Part shown: positions 6,518 through 13,646 of the stretch, piece after piece
Numbering within the stretch: the stretch's first letter is position 1
How the letters are laid out: each line of letters starts with the position of its first letter
Virus record (IMG/VR): IMGVR_UViG_3300035670_001266
Coordinates: 1 to 23,435 of that record
Length of the DNA: 23,435 nt
Reading direction: 5' to 3' (one strand)
Source of the DNA: a virus
The notes under the pieces: generated by a model
The model's input: only the letters and a program-made list of their open reading frames with translations
Told to the model about the DNA's origin: nothing
The model's database searches: none
Made by a program: the position numbers and the translations under genes

Positions 6518-7498
6518 ATGTCACTAGAACAAACAATAAAAGACACACTGTTGTCAGAGTCGGTCGATCTAGATGCTCGTCTTCAACAACTTGTTCGCGC
6601 CGGTTTAATGCCAGCGAATACTATTCCTGTATTGCGCAAGGCTATTGCTAAGGTGCAGGGTGGTATGGTACTTCAAGGTGCCGAGCGTGATGTTATGGCA
6701 AACTTTCTAAACTCCATGATGTTTATTGTTCTTGGCGATGATGCCATTTTCAATAAAGCCAGAGTAAATGCTAAGTCTGTACCACATCATCCATATATCC
6801 AGTATGCAACCGAAGAAACCGAAGTTGTAGAAGGCGAAAACAAAGAGATGAAAGGTAAAGATCCTTGTTGGAAGGGCTACGAGATGGTAGGCACCAAGAA
6901 GAAGGGCGGAAGAGAAGTTCCTAATTGTGTACCTGCTAACGAAGAAGTCGAGAACTTGGACGAACTTTCAAGAGCAACAGTTGGTCGTTACTCTATGAAA
7001 GCGAAGTCAATCGCTGACAATGAGGGTGGTAAGGATCGCACTAAGGGTCGTGAACTAGCAGGCCGTAAGAAATGGGGTGGCACAATGTCTGGTGTCAAGA
7101 AAGCCAAAGTAATGGCAACCGAAGAAGCCGAACAGATTGATGAACTTTCAAAGAAGACTCTCGCATCCTATATCAATAAGTCAACGCAAAATGCCGTTGC
7201 TAGAGGTATCGATTACGGATATTCGAAGGACTCCAAGGACTCTGCTAATGCTCTAAAGAAACTTCCTAATAGGGTTCAGGGCATCAAGAAGGCTACCGAT
7301 AAATTAACAAAGGAATCTCGTCGCGCAGAAGCACTTGCGGATATTGCGTCCGTAACACAGATGAATGAATCATATAGAACTACATTTAATGCAGCACTTG
7401 AACAGTTTAACATCAAGTCTCCCTCGGAACTTGATGAAGAAAAGAGAAAAGAATTCTTTAATTTCGTAGATCAAAATTACAAAAAGGGAGACAACTAA
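6518..7498 (+). CDS. modular phage protein with repeated IDELS units, putative head-internal protein
   Basis: A 326-aa hydrophilic protein. The N-terminal helical part (1-85) is followed by KDPCWKGYEMVG ... VPNCVP (115-139, C117 and C137), a motif that I recall from many T4-like phage proteins. Two diverged repeats follow, 60 residues apart: ENLDELSRATVGRYSMKA (145-162) and EQIDELSKKTLASYINKS (205-222). The C-terminus, FNAALEQF ... SELDEEKRKEFFNFVD, is another recurring phage ending. LSE (12-14), LDE and IDE are candidate L/I-x-E prohead-protease sites. AAGGAGA at 6506-6512 gives a strong ribosome site for ATG 6518. It follows Dps and shares the late operon. Function unknown; packaged or scaffold-related role inferred. 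Confidence 0.7.
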   Translation: MSLEQTIKDTLLSESVDLDARLQQLVRAGLMPANTIPVLRKAIAKVQGGMVLQGAERDVMANFLNSMMFIVLGDDAIFNKARVNAKSVPHHPYIQYATEETEVVEGENKEMKGKDPCWKGYEMVGTKKKGGREVPNCVPANEEVENLDELSRATVGRYSMKAKSIADNEGGKDRTKGRELAGRKKWGGTMSGVKKAKVMATEEAEQIDELSKKTLASYINKSTQNAVARGIDYGYSKDSKDSANALKKLPNRVQGIKKATDKLTKESRRAEALADIASVTQMNESYRTTFNAALEQFNIKSPSELDEEKRKEFFNFVDQNYKKGDN

Positions 7499-8316
7499 TG
7501 TCCGCATGGGGAAATACAGACGCACTTGCTTCTAAGCCAAAGGTTGAAGCAAGAAAGGTTACTTTTGATGGTACTTCAACAAGTGTAGTAAGCACTTCGG
7601 CAGAGACTATCGAAATTCGTGGCACAAGTTTTGTTACTGGCGATGCCGTTGTTTACACCTCAACAGGTGCAATCGGTGGTCTAACATCAGGAACAACTTA
7701 CTATGTTATCCGTGTTGATTCTGACACCATCAAGCTAGCCTCTTCGCTTTCGAATGCAAATGCTGGTACGGCAATCAATCTATCGGCAGTAGGTACAGGC
7801 ACCGCCGACACACTTCAACTCGTTCGTTCGGATATCTATGGTGTCAACAAGAGCGAAGCCGCTGCTAACAAGTTAGAAGAAGGCTTCGGTCACGTTGGTT
7901 GGAACAAGATCGTAACTGTAGGTTCGCGCAAGAAGGTAGAAACTCTAGTTGCAATGTCAAAGAACTTTGCGACTGCTACCGACCTTGAAGACACCGTATT
8001 CCAAGACTATCTAATTGTCATTGGCACTCAACCTGCTAACGACGAGTCAGCCACTGGTGATGCGGTAACATTCACCGTTGCCGCTACTACCACACCAACT
8101 GGTGGCACAATCGGTTATCAGTGGGCAGTATCGACCGATGATGGGGATACTTGGAGCAATCTAAGCAATACTGGTGTCTATTCTACCGTTACAACTGCTA
8201 CTCTAAATATCAGTGACAACACTGGTCTAGACGGCAATCAATATCGTTGCACACTATCAGTAACTGGTGCAACCGATGTAACTTCTTCGGCTGCTACACT
8301 AACAGAAGCCGCATAA
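7498..8316 (+). CDS. virion structural protein with C-terminal Ig-like domain
   Basis: A 272-aa protein. The opening MSAWGNTDAL and the segment GHVGWNKIVTVGSRKKVETL (131-150) resemble a T4-like virion protein that I recall from marine myoviruses. Between them (about 20-110) lies a Thr/Gly-rich module with GLTSGTTYYVIRVDSDTIKL (61-80), a repeat type common in phage fibres. Residues about 172-272 form an Ig-like beta-sandwich, with the core Trp in YQWAV (W209) and YRC at 249-251. Ig domains on phage virions are thought to bind surface glycans weakly. The start overlaps the preceding stop (TAATG) with GGGAG upstream. It looks like a mosaic of three modules; its position in the particle is unknown. 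Confidence 0.75.
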   Translation: MSAWGNTDALASKPKVEARKVTFDGTSTSVVSTSAETIEIRGTSFVTGDAVVYTSTGAIGGLTSGTTYYVIRVDSDTIKLASSLSNANAGTAINLSAVGTGTADTLQLVRSDIYGVNKSEAAANKLEEGFGHVGWNKIVTVGSRKKVETLVAMSKNFATATDLEDTVFQDYLIVIGTQPANDESATGDAVTFTVAATTTPTGGTIGYQWAVSTDDGDTWSNLSNTGVYSTVTTATLNISDNTGLDGNQYRCTLSVTGATDVTSSAATLTEAA

Positions 8317-8327
8317 GGTAATACCAA

Positions 8328-8780
8328 ATGGCAGATAGCAAAGTAACCGCAATGACAGCCGCGACTGAGACTGCCTCAGCCGACGTTCTGTATCTAGTGA
8401 AACCCAATACAAGTCCATATGATTTCAAGATTACTATTGCTAATCTGTTCGGGGGCATTCCTGTTCCCGTAGTCCTAGAAGATAAACTAGTATTGAGTGG
8501 CACTCCGCAGACTTTAACCTCTGCGGGTGCCATCGATATTACATCTTCTGTTACAAAGATTACATCACCTGACGGTAGTGGCACTCTAACTATTGCTGAC
8601 GGTGTAGATGGTCAAATCAAAACAATTATCATGCAATCAAATGCCGGAAATCATACTCTAACCATTACATCAAATATTGGTCATTCTAGCATTGCTTTCA
8701 ACGGCGCCGGTGATACTGCTACACTTATGTTCATGGGAACTGTATGGTATTTCATCGGAGGCACTGCTACAGTATCATAA
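8328..8780 (+). CDS. small beta-rich fibre-like structural protein
   Basis: A 150-aa Thr/Ser/Gly-rich protein with almost no Lys or Arg after residue 70. The opening MADSKVTAMTAAT ... ADVLYLVKP ... YDFKITIANLF resembles the start of phage tail-fibre or decoration proteins. The rest shows the repeating strand pattern expected of a beta-helix or beta-sandwich (GTLTIADGVDGQIKTIIM, NHTLTITS). AAGG at 8315-8318 serves ATG 8328. It follows the Ig-domain protein and probably joins the same surface structure, which is inferred. No enzymatic motif is seen. Confidence 0.65.
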   Translation: MADSKVTAMTAATETASADVLYLVKPNTSPYDFKITIANLFGGIPVPVVLEDKLVLSGTPQTLTSAGAIDITSSVTKITSPDGSGTLTIADGVDGQIKTIIMQSNAGNHTLTITSNIGHSSIAFNGAGDTATLMFMGTVWYFIGGTATVS

Positions 8781-8781
8781 T

Positions 8782-9144
8782 ATGTTTGAACTTAATGATG
8801 ACAACTTTTTGATCTTTGCTATAAAGAATTATGACAATCCGGGCTGTCTTGGAATGTCAGATTTAGAAGAAGATTTAAAAAGATTTAAATATATCAAAAG
8901 ATTATTTCGTCGGTATGAAACAACAGATGTGTTGAGTGAAAGATTGATACTCAATCATCTTATTGTTTTATATAATGTTTTTGGTAACGAAGCATCTTTG
9001 ATGCTTCTGTTCAAGGTTGAAAAGAAATACTGGAGTTATCTAAAGACATTTCTGGTCTATCTAAATAGAATGACCATGGATGATATCCCAGAAATACCTT
9101 TAGATATTAAAGTTGCATCTGAATTAAGGAAAATCAGTGTCTAG
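8782..9144 (+). CDS. conserved T4-like phage protein of unknown function
   Basis: A 120-aa helical protein. ATG 8782 is preferred because an extension upstream would run far into the previous gene and add a sequence unlike the conserved opening MFELNDDNFLIFAIKNYDNP. The stretch EDLKRFKYIKRLFRRY ... LILNHLIVLYNVFG matches a short protein that I recall as conserved in aquatic T4-like phages (annotated DUF7207, name from memory). No ribosome site is visible, and it begins two bases after the previous stop, so translational coupling is likely. It overlaps the next gene by 8 bases; I recall these two also being neighbours in related phages. Function unknown. Confidence 0.75.
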   Translation: MFELNDDNFLIFAIKNYDNPGCLGMSDLEEDLKRFKYIKRLFRRYETTDVLSERLILNHLIVLYNVFGNEASLMLLFKVEKKYWSYLKTFLVYLNRMTMDDIPEIPLDIKVASELRKISV

Positions 9145-9673
9145 ATATATCGATAACATTATAACGATGCGCATATTGTATATGCTAACTACTCCGTTTG
9201 ATCAAACGGATGCATATCGTTTGGGTATTGTCGATGCGCAGGGTAAAGAAATTAAACCTATTGCAAAACTAGAGACTAACGAAGAAAAAGAAGCATACAC
9301 TTATCTACATCGTTTGGTATTCAGACTTAAAAGAATCATCAATAAAGTTCCTATGGAAAATAAGAACTTCCTATCTTTTGCTGCTGCTGTTGCCTTAGTT
9401 AAAGAAGATGTTGAATATGATGATGATATTTTAGAGGAATTATTCTATATGGCACACGAAGATCCAGAAGCAATTGAACTCGCAGAAGAACTTGAAGGTA
9501 AAACACTTTCGTTCAAGCAATTTGTAGAAGAAATGGGTGTAGGTGGTGGCGGTGTTGCTGGCATCGGTATTCAAAATCCAAATATTCCAAATCAGGCTGA
9601 ACCTGGCGTCTCAAAAAAAGCACAAAAGAAATGGCGCAAAAAGAATAAAATCGTAAGAAGGAATGCACAATGA
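9137..9673 (+). CDS. conserved T4-like phage protein with SFKQFVEE motif and basic tail
   Basis: A 178-aa protein. The start is GTG 9137 with AAGGA at 9127-9131. The N-terminal domain (MSRYIDNIITMRILYMLTTP, DAYRLGIVD, LHRLVFRLKRII, LSFAAAVALVKE) resembles a helical protein that I recall from many cyano- and pelagiphages, function unknown. After residue 120 comes LSFKQFVEEMGVGGGG (124-139), similar to the capsid-targeting-like start of the protein at 558, then a flexible Gly/Asn/Pro linker and a very basic tail (159-178, KKAQKKWRKKNKIVRR) suited to binding nucleic acid. It overlaps the preceding gene by 8 bases and the next by ATGA. A head-associated or DNA-binding role is inferred only. Confidence 0.75.
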   Translation: MSRYIDNIITMRILYMLTTPFDQTDAYRLGIVDAQGKEIKPIAKLETNEEKEAYTYLHRLVFRLKRIINKVPMENKNFLSFAAAVALVKEDVEYDDDILEELFYMAHEDPEAIELAEELEGKTLSFKQFVEEMGVGGGGVAGIGIQNPNIPNQAEPGVSKKAQKKWRKKNKIVRRNAQ

Positions 9674-10122
9674 GTTTGATGAAATTTTTAACCAGAGAAG
9701 AGCCAATCAAATCTCTGGAAGAGTTAGAACTTGCTAAGGGTAGAATTCAGTTGACCATCATGAAGATGGCCGCGTTTACTTTAGGTATGATCATGGTATC
9801 GGTGGTTCTTGTTATGATGGTGGGACTATTTGTTCCAAATGGCATCATTGATAACAATGAAATCTTTAAGATCATTGGTCCAGCATTCTCGACTATTGTT
9901 GGTGCTTTCGTCGGCGCATTTGCTACTATGATGGGTATGAAAACCGCAGAGTTTGATCCCAATGTAAAGGTTCAGGAACTAGGTAAGACTGATTACGTCA
10001 AGATTGCAGAAGCTAGAACGGAAGAAGCTAAAGCGCATTCAATCGAACTAGATAACGAAGCTAAGGAACTTGAACTTCTAAACAAGTATAAAGATTCCGA
10101 TGAAGACTATGGACCATTCTAA
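9670..10122 (+). CDS. two-TM membrane protein next to endolysin (holin candidate)
   Basis: A 150-aa protein with a charged N-terminal helix (about 1-28), two hydrophobic segments (about 30-55 and 65-90) joined by a short polar loop, and a long, highly charged C-terminal helix (about 95-150). The hairpin membrane topology and its position directly before the endolysin (TAATG overlap at 10122) make it a holin or antiholin candidate. The long acidic cytoplasmic tail is unusual for a small holin. Because a second holin-like gene sits beside the spanins (3057-3287), one of the pair may act as antiholin. It could also be an unrelated membrane protein. Confidence 0.55.
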   Translation: MSLMKFLTREEPIKSLEELELAKGRIQLTIMKMAAFTLGMIMVSVVLVMMVGLFVPNGIIDNNEIFKIIGPAFSTIVGAFVGAFATMMGMKTAEFDPNVKVQELGKTDYVKIAEARTEEAKAHSIELDNEAKELELLNKYKDSDEDYGPF

Positions 10123-11291
10123 TGACACAACTAACAGAACATTTCACTCTTGAGGAACTAACTGTATCTCCTACAGCAAAGCGTCTGGGTCTTGCGAATA
10201 CTCCAACACCAGAGCATATTGAAAACATGCGCTATTGTTGCGAGAAAATTCTTGAGCCAGTTCGCGCCAAGTTTGGGCCAGTTACAGTCAACTCATCTTA
10301 TCGTGCGCCCAGAGTCAACGCAGCCGTCGGTGGTTCTAAGACTTCGCAGCACGTTAACGGTCAAGCTATCGATTTCGAGGTCAAGGGAGTTGATAACAAG
10401 ACCGTTGCTGACTGGGTAGCTGACAACCTAGAGTTTGACCAGGTCATTCTAGAATTCTATTCCGCGGGTGACAAGAATTCTGGTTGGGTTCATGCATCGA
10501 TCAAGAAGGAAGGCGGCAATCGCAAGCAGCGTTTGATCGCCACTAAGTCTAAGGCAGGCGGCACATCTTATACTCCTGTTAAAGATTTTGATCCAAGAAC
10601 AACCAAGGAAGCTGGTGCACCTGTGGAAGCAGTTGCGCAAGTTGCTAAGACTGCAACTTCAACATCAACTGTTGGCCTAGGACCAATCCAGGCACTTCAA
10701 GTGAAGTGTGGTGTGACACCAGACGGTAAGTGGGGTCCAGGAACATTCAAGGCTGCTAAGGGATACTTCAAGCTATCAACTGCACAAGCAGCACACTTCT
10801 TCGGTCAATGCGCCCACGAATCCGGTGGCTTCAAGGTGTTCTCCGAGAATCTAAACTATTCGGCTGATGGTCTGACAAAGATTTTTAAGAAATACTTTCC
10901 TTCACTAGCTGCCGCTCAAGGCTATGCTCGTAAGCCAGAAAAGATTGCGAACAAGGTTTATGCTAACCGTATGGGCAACGGACCAGAAACATCTGGTGAT
11001 GGTTGGAAGTTCCGTGGTCGTGGTCCCATTCAGCTAACGGGTAAAGATAACTACACTGCATTTGCTAAGGATATCAAGCGCCCAGACGTTCTAACAAATC
11101 CAGATATCGTTGCAACCGAACTCGCATTCGAATCAGCACTGTGGTTCTTCAATAAGAACGGTCTATTCGCTATTGCAGATAAGGGTGTTACCGATGCCGT
11201 GATTGGTCAAATCACGCGCCGAGTAAATGGTGGTACTCACGGTCTAGATGATCGTATCAAGAAAACAAAACAATACGCAAATTGGGGATAA
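10122..11291 (+). CDS. two-domain endolysin: M15 peptidase plus GH19 muramidase/chitinase-like domain
   Basis: A 389-aa peptidoglycan hydrolase with two catalytic domains. Residues about 1-130 are an M15A-type metallopeptidase: SQHVNGQAIDFE supplies zinc ligands H77 and D84, and GWVH supplies H124. A Thr/Ala linker (about 165-183) and a short QALQVKCGVTPDGKWGPG stretch (190-207) resembling a peptidoglycan-binding repeat follow. Residues about 215-389 are a GH19 domain with AHESGGF (likely acid E233), SENLNYSADGL and RGRGPIQLTGKDNY. One domain would cut stem peptides or cross-links and the other the glycan. No signal peptide is visible, so export needs a holin. It is encoded 6 kb from the spanins, but in the same late region. 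Confidence 0.92.
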   Translation: MTQLTEHFTLEELTVSPTAKRLGLANTPTPEHIENMRYCCEKILEPVRAKFGPVTVNSSYRAPRVNAAVGGSKTSQHVNGQAIDFEVKGVDNKTVADWVADNLEFDQVILEFYSAGDKNSGWVHASIKKEGGNRKQRLIATKSKAGGTSYTPVKDFDPRTTKEAGAPVEAVAQVAKTATSTSTVGLGPIQALQVKCGVTPDGKWGPGTFKAAKGYFKLSTAQAAHFFGQCAHESGGFKVFSENLNYSADGLTKIFKKYFPSLAAAQGYARKPEKIANKVYANRMGNGPETSGDGWKFRGRGPIQLTGKDNYTAFAKDIKRPDVLTNPDIVATELAFESALWFFNKNGLFAIADKGVTDAVIGQITRRVNGGTHGLDDRIKKTKQYANWG

Positions 11292-11294
11292 GAC

Positions 11295-11474
11295 ATGTTG
11301 AATCAAATTAAAGATTTAATCAAGAAACTATTTGGTGTAGTTGACACCAATAAGGACGGTAAGATTGATGTTGCAGAAGTTACTGCCGCCGTTGATAAGG
11401 TGGAAGTTGCTGCAAAAGAAGTTGTTGAAAAGGTAAAGAAGGCTCGTAAGCCTCGCACACCTAAGGCCAAGTAA
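11295..11474 (+). CDS. EF-hand miniprotein with basic tail
   Basis: A 59-aa protein starting at ATG 11295, three bases after the endolysin stop and overlapping the next gene by TAATG. Residues 17-28, DTNKDGKIDVAE, fit the canonical EF-hand loop at every ligand position: D1, N3, D5, G6, I8, D9 and E12. The loop is flanked by an amphipathic helix before it (LNQIKDLIKKLFGVV) and a second helix after it (VTAAVDKVEVAAKEVVEKV). The C-terminus is a short basic tail (KKARKPRTPKAK). A single EF-hand would need to dimerise or bind a partner to hold calcium well. Position between endolysin and a coiled-coil membrane protein suggests a late envelope- or virion-related role. Function unknown. Confidence 0.8.
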   Translation: MLNQIKDLIKKLFGVVDTNKDGKIDVAEVTAAVDKVEVAAKEVVEKVKKARKPRTPKAK

Positions 11475-11941
11475 TGGACTCGTTGGAAACAAAAGTCGCT
11501 GTTCTTCAACATGACCTAGAACAAGTTCAGATTGTGTTCGGTCGTCTTGATACGGCTATAGAGAAGATCGGCGATGTTTCCAACAGTATCAACAAAATGC
11601 TGGCGGTCCACGATGAAAAACTGGACCGCCAGGATTCTGTCAATGAAGATATTTACCAGAGTCTAGAAGTGCATAGAAACGAAACCAAGGCTAGTAACGC
11701 CGAGTTACATTCTCGCATCACAACCACTACCCGTGAACTTGAAACGAAAATTCAAAACACGGAAGACAAACTTCTAGAGGCCATCAAAGATTTAAAAAAG
11801 TCGGTCGAAAAAGAAGAAGAAAAGAACAAAGAACGTATTGACAAACTAGAAAAAGCCAAGTATCTATTTGTAGGCGGTGGTCTAGTAGTAGGTGCTATCA
11901 TCACCAAAATACTTCCTATAGCACTAAAGTTTTTTCAATAA
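11474..11941 (+). CDS. coiled-coil protein with C-terminal membrane anchor
   Basis: A 155-aa protein, nearly all heptad-patterned coiled coil from residue 1 to about 125, ending in a hydrophobic segment (about 129-150, YLFVGGGLVVGAIITKIL). The sequence VAVLQHDLEQV ... LDTAIEKIGDVSNSINKMLAVHDEKL resembles a conserved protein of T4-like marine phages that I recall only as a hypothetical (DUF7201-like, from memory). It is predicted to be a tail-anchored protein with the coil in the cytoplasm. It is the last gene of the late unit; the primase promoter begins five bases after its stop. Late lysis control or membrane attachment is possible but not shown. Confidence 0.75.
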   Translation: MDSLETKVAVLQHDLEQVQIVFGRLDTAIEKIGDVSNSINKMLAVHDEKLDRQDSVNEDIYQSLEVHRNETKASNAELHSRITTTTRELETKIQNTEDKLLEAIKDLKKSVEKEEEKNKERIDKLEKAKYLFVGGGLVVGAIITKILPIALKFFQ

Positions 11942-11945
11942 AGTC

Positions 11946-11974
11946 TTTACTTTACACCACTATCATAGTATAGT
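11946..11974 (+). promoter_or_regulatory. sigma-70-like promoter at gp61 primase
   Basis: TTTACT (11946-11951) and TATAGT (11969-11974) with a 17-bp spacer. The expected start, seven bases after the -10 box, falls on A11981, the first base of the primase ATG. The inverted repeat CCACTAT/ATAGTGG (11957-11963 and 11970-11976) overlaps the spacer and -10 box and could be an operator. Confidence 0.5.
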
Positions 11975-11980
11975 GGGACT

Positions 11981-13021
11981 ATGAGCGCATATATTGATAT
12001 CAAGTTTCTTCATGCCATCTCCCATAGGCTTGAGAACTTCAAGAAAAAATCTAATGATCTTTGGAACTGCAGGTGTCCCATCTGCGGCGACTCCTCGCGT
12101 AACAAAAAGAAATCTCGTGGCTATTTCTTTCTAGCCAAGAATAATATCAATTACAAGTGCCATAATTGTGGTGTATCAATGCTGTTCGGTTCATTTCTAA
12201 AGCAGTTTGATAGCACCCAGTATGGTCTATATGTTGTTGAACGTTACGCCGATTCCAATCGCATCGGCCCTAATAAGAACTTTAAGAACATTACAGAAGT
12301 TCTAAAGTTTGAAGAACCTAAGTTTGAAAAGAAGCCAGAACCCAGACTAATCGATTCGATTATGGATCGACTTGACACCTTGCCAGATGACCACGAGGTA
12401 ATTCAATATGTTACTGACCGCAAAATCCCTCGCGATGCTTTTAGTCGGTTGTATTTCATTCCTAATGTTAAAGATATCATACAACTTAACAGTAAATACA
12501 AAGACTCGATCATTACATCTGAACCGAGACTCGCGATTCCTTTTTTTGATGGCTCTGGTAAACTCCTTGTTGTTAGCCTTCGCGGAATCAGAGGCGAGTC
12601 ACTACGTTATATTAATGTTAAAGTAGATGAAGATGCTCCGTCTATTTTTGGTCTTGATCAAGTTGATCCGAAAAAAGAAATACTCGTCGTTGAAGGTCCT
12701 CTTGACTCCCTTTTTCTGGATAATTCTATTGCTTGTGCTGGAACATCATTCGGAAAGATCGATCAACTCCCAGTCCCAAAAGAAAATGTGACAATTATTT
12801 TCGATAATCAGCCTAAAAACCGTGAAGTCGGTAAGTTGATGAATAAGTATATAGAGATGGGTTACAAGATGGTCATCTGGCCCGACAGTGTGCCCGGCAA
12901 AGATATTAATGAGATGATTGAAAATGGATTGACTTCCGATGAAATTCAAAGTATTATAAATCATAATACGTTTAAAGGCCTGGCAGCTAAGGCGAAATAC
13001 GCCATGTGGAGAAAGATATGA
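11981..13021 (+). CDS. 61: DNA primase (T4 gp61-like)
   Basis: A 346-aa primase subunit of the T4 gp61 type. It makes short RNA primers for lagging-strand synthesis with the gp41-type helicase. An N-terminal zinc-binding domain has CPIC (32-35) and CHNC (60-63). The TOPRIM domain has the signature VVEGPLDS with E238, the metal-binding region IFDN (D275) and GKDINEMI (D308). Length is close to T4 gp61 (342 aa). No good ribosome site precedes ATG 11981, and the likely promoter places the RNA start at or next to the start codon. It is the first gene of a new unit and overlaps the next by ATGA. The partner helicase is not in this window. Confidence 0.93.
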   Translation: MSAYIDIKFLHAISHRLENFKKKSNDLWNCRCPICGDSSRNKKKSRGYFFLAKNNINYKCHNCGVSMLFGSFLKQFDSTQYGLYVVERYADSNRIGPNKNFKNITEVLKFEEPKFEKKPEPRLIDSIMDRLDTLPDDHEVIQYVTDRKIPRDAFSRLYFIPNVKDIIQLNSKYKDSIITSEPRLAIPFFDGSGKLLVVSLRGIRGESLRYINVKVDEDAPSIFGLDQVDPKKEILVVEGPLDSLFLDNSIACAGTSFGKIDQLPVPKENVTIIFDNQPKNREVGKLMNKYIEMGYKMVIWPDSVPGKDINEMIENGLTSDEIQSIINHNTFKGLAAKAKYAMWRKI

Positions 13022-13284
13022 GCGAACTAGTCGCTAATGAATATGGTATTGAGTTTGACCATATTCGAATTACAAAGTTGCGTATTCACCGCACAGACGG
13101 TAAGTGGCTCGTAGAATATCGTCGGGCGCCTCGTTGGCTCCTGGGTCTTGACCGCTGGTGGTGGTTCAATGATGGAATCTACGTTGATTATGCCGATGCC
13201 TCGGCTAGAGTTGATCATCTTCGTGGTATTGGCTTCGTAAGTAAGACACAGTTTCAGACTGTCAAGGAGTTTGATGTAGAGTGA
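13018..13284 (+). CDS. small hypothetical protein
   Basis: An 88-aa protein that I do not recognise. ATG 13018 (ATGA overlap with the primase stop, GGAGAAAG just upstream) is preferred over GTG 13006. It is basic and Trp-rich in its middle (PRWLLGLDRWWWFNDGIYVDY), with beta-strand-like segments and no membrane segment or known motif. The Trp/Arg cluster could suit a nucleic-acid or protein contact surface. It is cotranscribed with primase and the SLOG-family gene through overlapping start and stop codons (GTGA at 13281), so an early-expressed accessory role is likely. Confidence 0.7.
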   Translation: MSELVANEYGIEFDHIRITKLRIHRTDGKWLVEYRRAPRWLLGLDRWWWFNDGIYVDYADASARVDHLRGIGFVSKTQFQTVKEFDVE

Positions 13285-13646
13285 AAGTTATTATTGCAGG
13301 TTCGCGTAATCTTGAAAATTATCTACTAGTAGCACAAGCGATGCAACGTTGTGGTTATGATGTTACAGAAGTTGTTTGTGGTATGGCAACTGGAGTAGAC
13401 ACACTCGGTGATCGTTGGGCAAGAACGAATAACATTCCGGTGAAAGAAATGCCAGCCAACTGGAACAAAGATGGTAAGGCAGCTGGACCTATTCGTAACA
13501 GAAAGATGGCAGAGTATGCAGATGCCGCTGTCATCATTTGGGATGGTAAGTCTGCTGGTACTCGTAACATGGTCGATGAGATGATACGTGCCAAGAAACC
13601 CTATTATTTGCAGTTAACAGAGTCTAATTTGGAGAACCTATTTTAA
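13281..13646 (+). CDS. SLOG-family protein (DUF2493/YspA-like)
   Basis: A 121-aa Rossmann-like protein. The N-terminus MKVIIAGSRN, the central GMATGVDTLGDRWARTNNIP and the ADAAVIIWDGKSAGTRNM segment are the signatures of the DUF2493/YspA branch of the SLOG superfamily, which binds nucleotide-derived ligands. SLOG proteins act in nucleotide signalling or processing, often as sensors. The start is GTG 13281, overlapping the previous stop. It lies directly before ThyX (TAATG). Its biochemical role in phages is not established; a link to nucleotide pools or to host signalling is plausible from neighbours and family. Confidence 0.85.
   Translation: MKVIIAGSRNLENYLLVAQAMQRCGYDVTEVVCGMATGVDTLGDRWARTNNIPVKEMPANWNKDGKAAGPIRNRKMAEYADAAVIIWDGKSAGTRNMVDEMIRAKKPYYLQLTESNLENLF

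Noticed and set aside
8677-8781. Upstream extension of the gene at 8782
   Set aside because: It would run 100 bases into the preceding structural gene and add a sequence unlike the conserved MFELNDDNF opening.
12953-12960. TATAAATC-like late element inside the primase gene
   Set aside because: Last base differs, it lies inside a coding region, and no late-type gene follows.
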